Shown here piece after piece: positions 1 through 7,909 of a DNA stretch of 48,239 bases (its first letter is position 1; each line of letters starts with the position of its first letter). Under the pieces are notes generated by a model, which saw nothing but the letters and a program-made list of their open reading frames with translations, made no database searches and was not told the DNA's origin. Origin of the DNA: Phycisphaerae bacterium (GTDB lineage: Bacteria > Planctomycetota > Phycisphaerae > Sedimentisphaerales > Anaerobacaceae). The stretch lies in contig JAGOLX010000008.1 in assembly GCA_017993835.1 (NCBI GenBank), positions 1-48,239 on the forward strand. The letters are read 5' to 3'. The translations under genes and the position numbers were made by a program.

Positions 1-1743
1 CTGTACTCCCGCGGCATCCGCGGTTTCTTCACAACGAGCAATTCCGCCGCATCCTCTGGGATTTGCGCGTCCTTCGCAGCCATCGCCCTGCTCATCGACG
101 CGCTCCGGGGCATCCGAGGCGCCAAGGAACGACGTCGCCGCGTCTTGTTCGCCGTGGTGGCCACTGCCGTCGTCATCGCGGGCCTGCTCCTGACTCAGAG
201 CAAGGGCGGCATCATGGCCTTCGTCGTCGGGTTGGCTGTCTTTGGGCTGCTGCTGACCATAGACTGGAAGTTCGCTGCCCACAAGCGGCGTATTCTGGCC
301 ATTCTGGTCCCCATGGCGGTCCTGGCGGTCGTCGTGGTCGCCGGCATCGCGATTCACTATGGCCTCCAACACGGCCGCCTGCCCGGCGGCAATTCCATGC
401 TCGTCCGCTGGCAATACTGGGTGGCCTCGGCGCAGATGTGTGCGGACCATCTCTTTACGGGCGTCGGGCCGGGCAACTTCTCAGACTATTATCCCCACTA
501 CAAGCCTGCGGCCGCCCTCGAATCGGTCGCAGACCCGCACAACTGGCCGCTCAGCCTGCTCGCCCAATACGGCCCCCTCGGCCTGATCGCGTTCATCGCC
601 ATGCTGTGCGGCCCACTGTGGAGGTGGCTTCGCTCCGCGGCGCCTCGGGCTCCGATGGAAGCCCCCTCCTGTCAAACGGTCGGCACAGGAGCAGTCCTCC
701 GGCTGCTCGCGGTGCTCGGCCTGTGCCTGCTCCTGGTCCGGCCGCTCATGATTCCCACCTCCGGAACCGGCGGCTTCGACACTTGGCTCTATGAAGTTTT
801 CACCCTGTTCGTGGCGCCCGCTGCGGTGTTCCTCATCGGCTTTCTACTCGCTGCCAGTCCGTTTGAACGTGCGGAATCGACGTCGGCGACTGCCGCTGGT
901 TCGACCCTGTCCGCGTCGCTCGTCGCAGCGATCGTCGCGGTCCTGCTGCACAATCTGATCGACTTTGCGATCTTCGAGCCCGGGGTCTGGACGGCCTTCT
1001 GGATCATCCTCGCATGTCTACTTGGCCTGCACGGGCATCAGGAACCCCGCTCCCATGTACTCCCGCGGCGGCCGCGACGCATCCGATACCTGGCGACGGT
1101 CGGCGCAGTCGTGCTCTTCGGGCTCTACGTCCTCGTGGTCTGGATGCCGGCGTATCGGACGACGATGGGCATCGCACAGGCACAGCAGGCGATTGCGTCC
1201 GGCCGGCTAGACTTGGCGCACGAAGTGCTCGACGAGACGACGCGGGCGGATCGACTCGCATCCGCCGCGGCCAGCCTCAACGGCAGGCTGTACTTGCAGC
1301 AATTCGAGCAGATCTCGTCCAGACAGCCCTCCTTGCTCGAAGAAGCGATCCTTTGCTTTCGCCAAGCGACCAGCACAAGTCCGGCCGACTACAAGAATTA
1401 CGAAAAGATGGCGATAGCCTACGCCTGGCTTGGCAGGACGCAAGATGCCTACGATTGGTATCTCAAGGCCGCTGGGCAATACCCCGGTTGCGACCGGCTC
1501 TGGTTCGAGCTGGGACGACTGGCAGAGACGCTGGGCATGACCACGACCGCCGTCGAGCACTACAGGAAGGCCATTGAGATAGAGGATAGCTACCGCGAGC
1601 AGTTCCGCACGATGTACCCAGACCGCAAGCAGGTCGTCAGCCGACTTGGGGAAATGGAATACCGTCTCGCTCGGGAGCGCATCGCGAATCTCGCGGCACG
1701 GGATGGCAGACCCGACCCGCTTACGCCGAAGCCTCCACAATGA
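1..1743 (+). CDS. O-antigen ligase/polymerase-like membrane protein with C-terminal TPRs (5' end outside window)
   Basis: The frame is open from base 1 to a TGA at 1741-1743, giving 580 visible residues, so the start lies upstream of the window. The first two thirds is strongly hydrophobic with about eight membrane segments. Between them sits a periplasmic-type loop with HNWPLSLLAQYGPLG near residue 180, which resembles the HNxxL...GxxG signature of Wzy_C/O-antigen ligase proteins. Residues from about 400 to 545 are soluble and contain TPR-like helical pairs (NYEKMAIAYAWLGRTQDAYD; LWFELGRLAETLGMTTTAVE). Planctomycetes often fuse an O-antigen ligase domain to TPRs. The likely role is polymerising or ligating surface polysaccharide at the cytoplasmic membrane, but the substrate cannot be read from the sequence. 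Its last 23 bases overlap the convergent yebC gene. Confidence 0.8.
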   Translation: MYSRGIRGFFTTSNSAASSGICASFAAIALLIDALRGIRGAKERRRRVLFAVVATAVVIAGLLLTQSKGGIMAFVVGLAVFGLLLTIDWKFAAHKRRILAILVPMAVLAVVVVAGIAIHYGLQHGRLPGGNSMLVRWQYWVASAQMCADHLFTGVGPGNFSDYYPHYKPAAALESVADPHNWPLSLLAQYGPLGLIAFIAMLCGPLWRWLRSAAPRAPMEAPSCQTVGTGAVLRLLAVLGLCLLLVRPLMIPTSGTGGFDTWLYEVFTLFVAPAAVFLIGFLLAASPFERAESTSATAAGSTLSASLVAAIVAVLLHNLIDFAIFEPGVWTAFWIILACLLGLHGHQEPRSHVLPRRPRRIRYLATVGAVVLFGLYVLVVWMPAYRTTMGIAQAQQAIASGRLDLAHEVLDETTRADRLASAAASLNGRLYLQQFEQISSRQPSLLEEAILCFRQATSTSPADYKNYEKMAIAYAWLGRTQDAYDWYLKAAGQYPGCDRLWFELGRLAETLGMTTTAVEHYRKAIEIEDSYREQFRTMYPDRKQVVSRLGEMEYRLARERIANLAARDGRPDPLTPKPPQ

Positions 1744-2473
1744 TCTCAGGCGGGATATCGAAGTTCGAGTAGGCGTTCTGCACGTCGTCGTGATCCTCGA
1801 TGGCCTCCATGAGTCGAATGATCTTGCGGGCGACGTCTGCATCCGCGATAGGGACTGTCGTCTGGGGGATCATGGAGATTTCCGCCGACTGGATCGGGAT
1901 GTTCTTCGCCTCGATAGCCTTCTTGAGGCTTTCGTAGGCAGCCGGGTCGCAGATGATCTCGTAGGTCTCCCCGGTGTTCTGCATGTCGTCGGCACCCGCC
2001 CCGAGGGCCAGTTCCATCAGATCGTCCTCGCCGATGCTGGACGTTGCGATGTTGATCATGCCCTTCTTGCTGAACATCCAGCTCACGCAGCCGGGGGTGC
2101 CGAGAGCACTGCCGGCCTTCTCGAAGATCCGGCGGATCTCCGGACCGGTGCGATTGCGATTGTCGGTGAGGATTTCGACGATGATCGCCACGCCGCTGGG
2201 CCCGTATCCCTCATACTGGACCGATTCGAAGTTGACGCCCTCGCCGCCCCCGGCGCCCTTCTTGATCGCCTTCTCGATCGTGTCCTTGGGCATGTTGGCG
2301 CCTTTGGCCTTGTCGATCGCGTAGCGCAGCGTCAGATTGGAATCGGGATCCCCGCCGCCGTTCTTGGCCGCCACGATGATCATCCTGGCGATCTTGCTCC
2401 AGATCCTGCCCCTCTTGGCGTCGGCTGCGCCCTTCTTATGCTTGATTGTCGCCCAATGTGAGTGACCTGACAT
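1721..2473 (-). CDS. yebC: YebC/PmpR-family DNA-binding / ribosome-associated regulatory protein
   Basis: This 250-residue protein begins with the family hallmark MSGHSHWATIKHKK. It continues with the conserved N-terminal three-helix region (KGAADAKRGRIWSKIARMI), the NMPKDTIEKAIKKG motif and the YEGYGPSGVAIIVEILTDN block, and its length is normal. YebC proteins were described as transcriptional regulators and more recently as translation factors that relieve stalling at proline stretches. Which role applies here cannot be told from sequence. The frame is open 69 codons further upstream, but the ATG at 2473 has an AAGGAGA Shine-Dalgarno at 2478-2484 and the canonical N-terminus. A sigma70-type promoter lies at 2538-2565. 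The 3' end overlaps the converging O-antigen ligase gene. Confidence 0.97.
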   Translation of the reverse strand: MSGHSHWATIKHKKGAADAKRGRIWSKIARMIIVAAKNGGGDPDSNLTLRYAIDKAKGANMPKDTIEKAIKKGAGGGEGVNFESVQYEGYGPSGVAIIVEILTDNRNRTGPEIRRIFEKAGSALGTPGCVSWMFSKKGMINIATSSIGEDDLMELALGAGADDMQNTGETYEIICDPAAYESLKKAIEAKNIPIQSAEISMIPQTTVPIADADVARKIIRLMEAIEDHDDVQNAYSNFDIPPEIIVEASA

Positions 2474-2537
2474 TCTGTCTCCTTTGTCACACGTTGACCG
2501 GTCTATCCGCAAGCGGACAACATTGCGAATTCCTGCG

Positions 2538-2565
2538 ATTATAACGGGCCTTGTTCCCGTGTAAA
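2538..2565 (-). promoter_or_regulatory. sigma70-type promoter of yebC
   Basis: On the minus strand TTTACA is followed after 16 bases by a perfect TATAAT. The hexamers lie 65-92 bases upstream of the yebC ATG, leaving a short leader with a strong Shine-Dalgarno. Confidence 0.75.
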
Positions 2566-2836
2566 TAGGGATTCTCGAGCAAAATCGCACGGCAGGATCT
2601 CCAGCCAGGACAAGGACGCCAGTGTCGCGGCACCGCCTGTGATCGTTGCTAACCGCATGTCGGTTACATCCTGCCAACACGAATGCGCCAGGGTCCGTCT
2701 ACGAAACGGTCCCTTGCACGAGTCTGCCCCGCCGCCTTGGCTCAGCTTGGCGTCCGATAACCAGCCAGCCCAATACGAGCCCGCCGCAGGTGATTCAACG
2801 GCTGTGCCAATCAAGCCGATTTTATCGCTTTTTTTC
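2566..2836. other. gene-free spacer between divergent yebC and rny promoters
   Basis: The short frames here overlap one another and none has a convincing start site or recognisable product. The only other feature is a T-rich run at about 2828-2835 just before the rny-side promoter. Confidence 0.5.
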
Positions 2837-2865
2837 TTGACGCCGGTTTAGCACTCTTCTAACAT
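2837..2865 (+). promoter_or_regulatory. near-consensus sigma70-type promoter driving the rny leader RNA
   Basis: TTGACG (2837-2842), a 17-base spacer and TAACAT (2860-2865). Transcription would start near 2872, roughly 480 bases before the rny start codon. Confidence 0.7.
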
Positions 2866-2871
2866 GGCCGA

Positions 2872-3355
2872 TGATAACGACAACTGTGAGCGAACACGGT
2901 TGTGGGTTGTTCCCTGTCGTGTGGGGGGTTGTGGCCCCCCATGGGAGGGATTGTGAGACAGGAGTTGTGAAACCTGTTTCAAATGGCAGCTAAGTTGTAG
3001 AGACACCTGTGGGGTCGCCGCGTTTGAGTTCAGGTAGATACCATCGTCCACTTTCTCCCGGCGGTCTCAGAGGTGAATATCGAGTGAAACGGGATTGAAC
3101 TGGTATGAGTCGTCGCTTCCCTGCGTCGGAGGGGTGTTGTTGAGGAGAGAGTCGGTAAAGCTTCGTTGTTTGACGAGTCTCCAGCCTGTTCTTGACCAGG
3201 AATCGAGGAGACTGTTGGCCCTACCGAGTTGATTCTACACCCACGCGGGAAGTCTGTCGCGTTTCACAAGCACGTCTTTGGAGCTTTCCTGCCTGTCCAC
3301 CCGTAGTTCGCCCATAGCCAAAGCCATTTGTGGACTATGTGTGGAAAGGTAGAAC
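2872..3355 (+). ncRNA. structured long leader or separate noncoding RNA upstream of rny
   Basis: About 480 bases follow a good promoter without a credible gene. Several stem-loops are visible: ACAACTGTG (2880-2888) with CACGGTTGT (2895-2903); six G with six C around 2923-2940; GAGACAGG (2955-2962) with CCTGTTTC (2973-2980); AGTCTCC (3176-3182) with GGAGACT (3207-3213), enclosing CCTG/CAGG. The GACAGG element can also pair with CCTGTC at 2913-2918, so two folds exclude each other. A TTGTG pentamer recurs at 2900, 2929, 2951 and 2965. No T-run terminator is visible before rny, so it may be a 5' leader. I recall 6S RNA genes next to rny in some bacteria, but I cannot confirm a 6S fold here. Confidence 0.45.
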
Positions 3356-4936
3356 ATGGACGCCGTTTTAATGACGATCACCGTCGAGGGCTGGATTGCC
3401 AGTGTGATCGCCTTCGTGCTCGGCGCCTGCCTCTGGGCCATCCTTCAGCAAATCAAGGCCCGGACGCGAGCGAAGACCATTGCCGAAGAGCTCCAAAGGC
3501 AGATCGACGGTGCCAAACGGGAAGCAGAGAACATCATCAAGACCGCCCAGATCGAGGCGGCCGCGGAAGCCATCAGAAAGAAGGAGGAATTCACTAACGA
3601 GGCCAATCGCGTTCGTGCGGAATTGCGAGAGAACGAGCAGCGCCTGTCCAAGCGCGAGGATGTGCTGGAGCGGCAGACCGGACTGCTCCAGGACCAGGAG
3701 AAGACCCTCAAGCAGCAGGAGCAGGAACTGGATCGGCGGATGCGGAACGTCGATGCCAAGGACAAGCAGCTCACGGTCCTGATCGCCCAGCAGAAGAACC
3801 AACTGCTTAAAATCACCGGGATGCAGGTCGAGGAAGCCCGCCAGTTGCTGCTCAAGCGCCTGGAGGACGAGTGCGAGCACGAGATGTCGTCCCTGATCCA
3901 ACGGAAGACGGAGGAAGCCAAGGAGATGGCCGACGACAAGTGCCGCGAGATCATCAGTTGCGCCATCCAGCGGTATGCCGCGGAGCAGACGTGCGAAGTG
4001 ACCGTCTCGACCGTCGAAATCCCGAACGACGACATGAAGGGACGGATTATCGGACGGGAGGGTCGCAACATCCGGGCCTTCGAAAAGGCCACCGGGGTCG
4101 ATGTCATCGTCGATGATACGCCGGGAATGGTGGTCGTCAGCGGGTTCAACCCCGTCCGGCGCGAGGTCGCCCGTCTTTCCATGGAGCGTCTGATCCAGGA
4201 TGGACGAATCCACCCTTCGCGGATCGAGGAACTGGTCGCCCAGACCCGGAATGACGTAAACCACAAGGTGCTCCAGCTCGGCAAGGACGCTTCCGTGGAA
4301 ACCAACATCCGCGGCCTGCCCAACAAGCTCCTGAGCCTGCTCGGGGCCCTGAGTTTCCGCACCAGCTACGGCCAGAACGTGCTTCGGCACAGCGTCGAAG
4401 TCGCGTTTCTCAGCCAGGTCATGGCGGAAGAACTGGGCCTGGACGGCTCCGTCGCACGACGGGCCGGCCTGTTGCACGACATTGGCAAGGCCATCGACCA
4501 CGACGTCGAGGGCAACCACCCGACCATCGGCGCCAACTTCCTCAAGCGGTTCAACGAGTCGTCCATCGTGCTCAATGCCGTCGCGGGCCACCACGGCGAC
4601 GTCCCGCCGGACAACCCGTATACGCCGCTGGTCGCGGCGGCGGACGCCATGAGCGCATCCCGACCCGGCGCCCGACGCGAAACGCTCGAACGGTACATCA
4701 AGCGGCTGGAGAAGCTCGAGGAGATCGCCACCAGCTTCAAAGGCGTGGAAACCGCCTACGCGATCCAGGCCGGACGCGAGATCCGCGTCATCGTCGATGC
4801 CAACGAGATCGATGACGAGTGCGCCATGAAGGTCGCCCGCGATATCGCCGCCAAGGTCGAGCAGGAAATGACCTATCCCGGCGAGATCCAGGTGACCCTG
4901 CTGCGAGAAGTCCGCTGCATCGAGTACGCCAAATAG
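3356..4936 (+). CDS. rny: ribonuclease Y
   Basis: This 526-residue protein has the full RNase Y architecture. It starts with an N-terminal membrane anchor (residues about 12-31). A long charged coiled coil runs to about 200, followed by a KH domain with GRIIGREGRNIRAFE near residue 229. The HD domain has LLHDIGKAIDHD near residue 372, whose His-Asp pair binds the catalytic metal. RNase Y is the membrane-tethered endonuclease that initiates mRNA decay in many bacteria lacking RNase E. The ATG at 3356 is preceded by GGAAAGG; a second ATG five codons later is possible. ymdB follows 20 bases downstream, the gene order known from Bacillus. The long leader upstream suggests post-transcriptional control. 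Confidence 0.97.
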   Translation: MDAVLMTITVEGWIASVIAFVLGACLWAILQQIKARTRAKTIAEELQRQIDGAKREAENIIKTAQIEAAAEAIRKKEEFTNEANRVRAELRENEQRLSKREDVLERQTGLLQDQEKTLKQQEQELDRRMRNVDAKDKQLTVLIAQQKNQLLKITGMQVEEARQLLLKRLEDECEHEMSSLIQRKTEEAKEMADDKCREIISCAIQRYAAEQTCEVTVSTVEIPNDDMKGRIIGREGRNIRAFEKATGVDVIVDDTPGMVVVSGFNPVRREVARLSMERLIQDGRIHPSRIEELVAQTRNDVNHKVLQLGKDASVETNIRGLPNKLLSLLGALSFRTSYGQNVLRHSVEVAFLSQVMAEELGLDGSVARRAGLLHDIGKAIDHDVEGNHPTIGANFLKRFNESSIVLNAVAGHHGDVPPDNPYTPLVAAADAMSASRPGARRETLERYIKRLEKLEEIATSFKGVETAYAIQAGREIRVIVDANEIDDECAMKVARDIAAKVEQEMTYPGEIQVTLLREVRCIEYAK

Positions 4937-4956
4937 GCCCAGGACCCGAGGCCACC

Positions 4957-5805
4957 ATGAAACTGAACATCCTATGCATCGGCGATATCGTCGGCCGGCC
5001 GGGGCGACGTGCGCTCGCGGAGAAGCTCAAACGGCTCATCAGCGAGCGATCCATCGACTGCGTCATCGCCAACGCGGAGAACGCGGCGGGCGGGTCCGGC
5101 CTGACTCCTCAGATCTACGAGAAGCTCCTCCACTACGGCGTGAACCTCGTAACGCTGGGCGACCACGCCTTCCGCAAACGGGACATCATCGAGACGCTGG
5201 AGAAGGCGGACAACATTGCCCGCCCAGCCAACTTCTCGGAGCAGGCCGCCGGGAGGGGAACCGCAATCTATAAGACCGCCAAGGGCCCCACCGTCGGCGT
5301 GATCTCGCTAATCGGTCGGCTCTTCATGAAGCCGGCGGATTGCCCCTATGCCGCGGCAGACAAGCTAATCCCGCGACTCCGCCAGCAGGCGGAGATCCTC
5401 GTCGTCGAGATGCACGCGGAGGCCACCAGCGAGAAGGTCGCGATGGGCTATCACGTCGACGGCCGCACCGCCTGCTGCTTCGGCACGCACACGCACATCG
5501 CCACTGCCGACGAGCGGGTTCTGCCCAAGGGGACCGCGTACATCTCGGATGTCGGCATGACGGGCGCCCATGACTCGGTGCTCGGCCGAAAGAAAGAGAG
5601 CGTCCTGAAGTCCTTCCGCACCCAAATGCCGGTCCCGTTCGAGATCGCCACAGGCGACGTGCGGATCAACGGCATTCTGTTCACGGCGGACAGCAGTACC
5701 GGCCGGGCCGAGCGGATCGAGCGGATCTGCGTGAGCGCCGACGCGGAGGACGCAACCGGCTACGACAGCGACGACGGCAAGCCGGAGTACTTCAACGCCT
5801 TCTAG
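4957..5805 (+). CDS. ymdB: YmdB-type metallophosphoesterase (TIGR00282 family)
   Basis: A 282-residue protein of the calcineurin-like family that in Bacillus acts as a phosphodiesterase and is genetically linked to RNase Y. Metal-site motifs are present: GDIVGRPGR (Asp10), NAENAAGG (Glu41), EMHAEATSEK (His152) and GTHTHIATADERVLP (His177, His179). The usual GNH metal-binding motif reads GDH (Asp68-His69), so the Asn that contacts the metals in studied members is an Asp here. The ATG at 4957 matches the family N-terminus; the frame is open upstream but would overlap rny. The gap to rny is 20 bases, so the two genes are almost certainly cotranscribed. Preferred substrate is unknown. Confidence 0.93.
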   Translation: MKLNILCIGDIVGRPGRRALAEKLKRLISERSIDCVIANAENAAGGSGLTPQIYEKLLHYGVNLVTLGDHAFRKRDIIETLEKADNIARPANFSEQAAGRGTAIYKTAKGPTVGVISLIGRLFMKPADCPYAAADKLIPRLRQQAEILVVEMHAEATSEKVAMGYHVDGRTACCFGTHTHIATADERVLPKGTAYISDVGMTGAHDSVLGRKKESVLKSFRTQMPVPFEIATGDVRINGILFTADSSTGRAERIERICVSADAEDATGYDSDDGKPEYFNAF

Positions 5806-5817
5806 TCGTTCGTAGTG

Positions 5818-5831
5818 ATGCCCTGAGGCAT
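5818..5831. terminator. short hairpin between convergent ymdB and MBL hydrolase genes
   Basis: ATGCC (5818-5822), loop CTGA, GGCAT (5827-5831), followed by TTCTTCC on the plus strand. The stem is only five base pairs, so this is a weak terminator candidate. It sits in the 59-base gap where two units converge. Confidence 0.35.
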
Positions 5832-5864
5832 TTCTTCCTCCGACCCACCGGTTCGGCTGCCTGG

Positions 5865-6506
5865 TCATTCCCGGCCCGTCAGGAAGGGATTGGCCCGTCG
5901 TTCCCGGCCGATGGTGGTCCGCATTGCGTGGCCGGGGTGGACGACCGTATTGTCGGGGAGCGGAAGGAGCTTTGTGCGGATGCTTTCGATCAGTTGATCC
6001 GTGTCGCCCCCTGGGAAGTCCGTCCGGCCCACCGAGTCGGCAAAAAGTGTGTCTCCGGCGAAGACCACGCCGTCCGATTCCGCGTACAGGCAGATTCCAC
6101 CGGGGGTGTGGCCGGGGGTGTGGAGGACCTTCAATCGAATGCCCGCTTGGTCAATGGTGTCGCCGTCTTCCAGGAGGACTTCTGCGGGTTCGAGGGCGAA
6201 GGTCATGCCCGCCAGAGCGGACAGGTTCGCTCGCGGATTCGTCAGCATGGCGGCGTCGAGCCTGTGGATGTACACCTTGGTCTGCGGGAAGCAACGGCGC
6301 ATCGCTGTGACGCCGACAATGTGGTCGACGTGGCCGTGCGTGAGGATGGTCGCAACCGGATTGAGCCGATGCTGTTTCAGAAAATCGATCAGTTCGTCGG
6401 CGTCCAGGCCGGCATCGACCACCAGGCACTCCGTCGCCGATTCATCCACACGGACGACGTAGCAGTTCGTCTGGAAGTCCCCGAGAATGAACCGGTCAAT
6501 CTCCAT
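5865..6506 (-). CDS. MBL-fold metallo-hydrolase (glyoxalase II-like, YcbL-type)
   Basis: A compact 213-residue metallo-beta-lactamase-fold protein. The zinc-binding motif THGHVDH supplies His57, His59, Asp61 and His62. Further ligands are in HTPGHTPGG (His133), FAGDTLFADSVGRTDFPGG (Asp152) and VVHPGHAM (His190/His193). The GRTDFPGGD stretch is typical of the short YcbL/glyoxalase II-like hydrolases that cleave thioesters such as S-lactoylglutathione, but the C-terminal glutathione-binding domain of true GloB is absent. No signal peptide is present, so it is cytoplasmic. It is the last gene of the ABC exporter unit, 70 bases after the DUF4340 gene, and may simply be cotranscribed without a functional link. 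Confidence 0.9.
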   Translation of the reverse strand: MEIDRFILGDFQTNCYVVRVDESATECLVVDAGLDADELIDFLKQHRLNPVATILTHGHVDHIVGVTAMRRCFPQTKVYIHRLDAAMLTNPRANLSALAGMTFALEPAEVLLEDGDTIDQAGIRLKVLHTPGHTPGGICLYAESDGVVFAGDTLFADSVGRTDFPGGDTDQLIESIRTKLLPLPDNTVVHPGHAMRTTIGRERRANPFLTGRE

Positions 6507-6576
6507 GGATGATGGATGATTGTCGATTGATGATCCGTCAAATCAAAAATCACCCATCAACAATCACACTTCCCCT
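6507..6576. repeat. inverted AT-rich array between MBL hydrolase and DUF4340 genes
   Basis: The left half repeats GATGATGGATGATTG-type units and the right half carries their complements (CCATCAACAATCAC), so the RNA can fold on itself. It is far more AT-rich than the surroundings and resembles the arrays at 7801-7909 and 10681-10809 in the same operon. Confidence 0.6.
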
Positions 6577-7800
6577 TCAACTGGGCTTGTTCGGCTCGAC
6601 AACCGGCGCCGTGGGCGCCACCACAGGCTGGTTGGGCCCGACAGGTTGCGGGGCCGGCACGGGCTGGTTCGGCTCCACCGTCAGCGGCACGATCGGTTGA
6701 TCGAGCTGAACCGCCGGTGTCGTCGTTTCCGCGGCCGGGGTTGTCTTCGGCTCTTTGTCCTCTATCAGCTCCGACTGCGCCTTCGTCAGGTACTTGGCCT
6801 TCCAGTCGGGAATCAGGTAGACCCAGGCCTGGTGACGGAGCGTGAACCGCTGGGCGCCCTCCTGGGCCAGCAGGATGGTCTCCTTCTTCTTGAGTTCTTC
6901 GGGCGAATCCACTTGCTGGGGATTGATCGTCACCTTGGCCGGGCTGGTGTAGACGGCTTGCCCCCTGAGATACGTCTGGGTCCCCTTCTTCGCCAGTTCC
7001 AGCGTGTACTCGGTCGAGTTGTCCATCCGCACGACGTACTTGTGATCGAAGTTCAATCCCTCGATCTGTGCGGGCGTGTTCACATCCTCGAAACGCAGGC
7101 CCTGCAGGGCGGTGAATACGCTCTTGGCGTCGCTGTCCTTGAGCTTCTTGTCGGCGGGCAGGGCGTCCATGAGCACATCGTCGCCGCCGTCGTTCTCCGC
7201 GCGGAGCGTGTAGGAGCCCTCGGGCGTGGTGACAGTCACCATATTGACGTCAGCCCGCTCGATGGAGGCGATTTCCTGGTTGACGTAGTCCAGATCCCGC
7301 GTCGCGAAGTACGGCGTTTCGTCGGCCAGGTACACGTCGTTGCTCGATGCCAGACGGACGTAAGCGCCCTGCCCGGACTCGCGGCTCTTGCCCACCACGA
7401 CTCCGGTCAGGAGACTGCCGTCGGCCTTGAAGAACTTCACGAGGCCGTGTGCCTTCTCCTCGGTCACCTCCAGTTCGGCGTGATTCCCTGCCTCGGTCGT
7501 GTAGAGATCGCCGGTCTTGATGTCCAGGGTCTTGGAGATCAGGTCGTTGATCTGCTTGGCTTCGGCAGGATAGTTCACGTCGGCAACGATGAACTGGTTG
7601 TTCCGCCGGACGATCCTCACGGACTCCTTGCCCTGGCCGACCGTAATGCTGTCGATGCTTCCGGGGTCGAGACCCTGGATCAGGTATGCCGGTCCCGACA
7701 ACTTCGTCCGCTCGCCAACCGGAGCGCGGGAACTGATCACCGCCAGAAGAACCATGACCGCCGCAACAGCGGCCAGAATGCCGAGTTTCTGGTTGCTCAT
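6577..7800 (-). CDS. DUF4340 domain membrane-anchored protein of the GldAFG-type exporter operon
   Basis: A 407-residue protein with one N-terminal membrane segment (residues about 7-24) and an extracytoplasmic beta-rich DUF4340 region. The latter includes a twice-occurring pattern of the type SIDSITVGQGKESVRIVR and ITVTTPEGSYTLRAE. The C-terminal 60 residues are Pro/Thr/Gln-rich with repeated PNQPV motifs and are probably disordered. DUF4340 proteins are regularly encoded beside GldG-like and ABC-2 permease genes, and no enzymatic function is known. The ATG at 7800 has an AAGGAG Shine-Dalgarno. It follows the GldG-like gene by 109 bases, which are filled by a repeat array. Confidence 0.85.
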   Translation of the reverse strand: MSNQKLGILAAVAAVMVLLAVISSRAPVGERTKLSGPAYLIQGLDPGSIDSITVGQGKESVRIVRRNNQFIVADVNYPAEAKQINDLISKTLDIKTGDLYTTEAGNHAELEVTEEKAHGLVKFFKADGSLLTGVVVGKSRESGQGAYVRLASSNDVYLADETPYFATRDLDYVNQEIASIERADVNMVTVTTPEGSYTLRAENDGGDDVLMDALPADKKLKDSDAKSVFTALQGLRFEDVNTPAQIEGLNFDHKYVVRMDNSTEYTLELAKKGTQTYLRGQAVYTSPAKVTINPQQVDSPEELKKKETILLAQEGAQRFTLRHQAWVYLIPDWKAKYLTKAQSELIEDKEPKTTPAAETTTPAVQLDQPIVPLTVEPNQPVPAPQPVGPNQPVVAPTAPVVEPNKPS

Positions 7801-7909
7801 CGAATACTCCTTCTATTGATTATTGATGGTGGATAATTGATGATCCGCATCCATGTCGGGGTGTGCTTCCGACGATCAATCATCCATCATCAATCAACAA
7901 TCATCAATG
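7801..7909. repeat. inverted AT-rich array between DUF4340 and GldG-like genes
   Basis: The left arm (about 7806-7845) repeats ATTGATTATTGATGG-like units. The right arm (about 7873-7909) carries their complements (ATCATCCATCATCAATCAAC). The two halves are separated by a GC-rich centre near 7850-7870, so the transcript can form a long imperfect hairpin. Confidence 0.65.

Noticed and set aside
2848-3051. 67-codon minus-strand frame in the rny leader
   Set aside because: No Shine-Dalgarno, no family likeness, and it lies opposite a strong promoter and structured RNA.
2872-3355. RNase P RNA, tmRNA or SRP RNA
   Set aside because: None of the hallmark sequences (the GAGGAAAGTCC-type RNase P core, a tmRNA tRNA-like end, the SRP GGAAG tetraloop helix) could be found.
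3368-4594. 408-codon open frame antisense to rny
   Set aside because: The plus strand encodes a complete RNase Y with KH and HD motifs; the antisense frame is a codon-bias shadow without recognisable domains.
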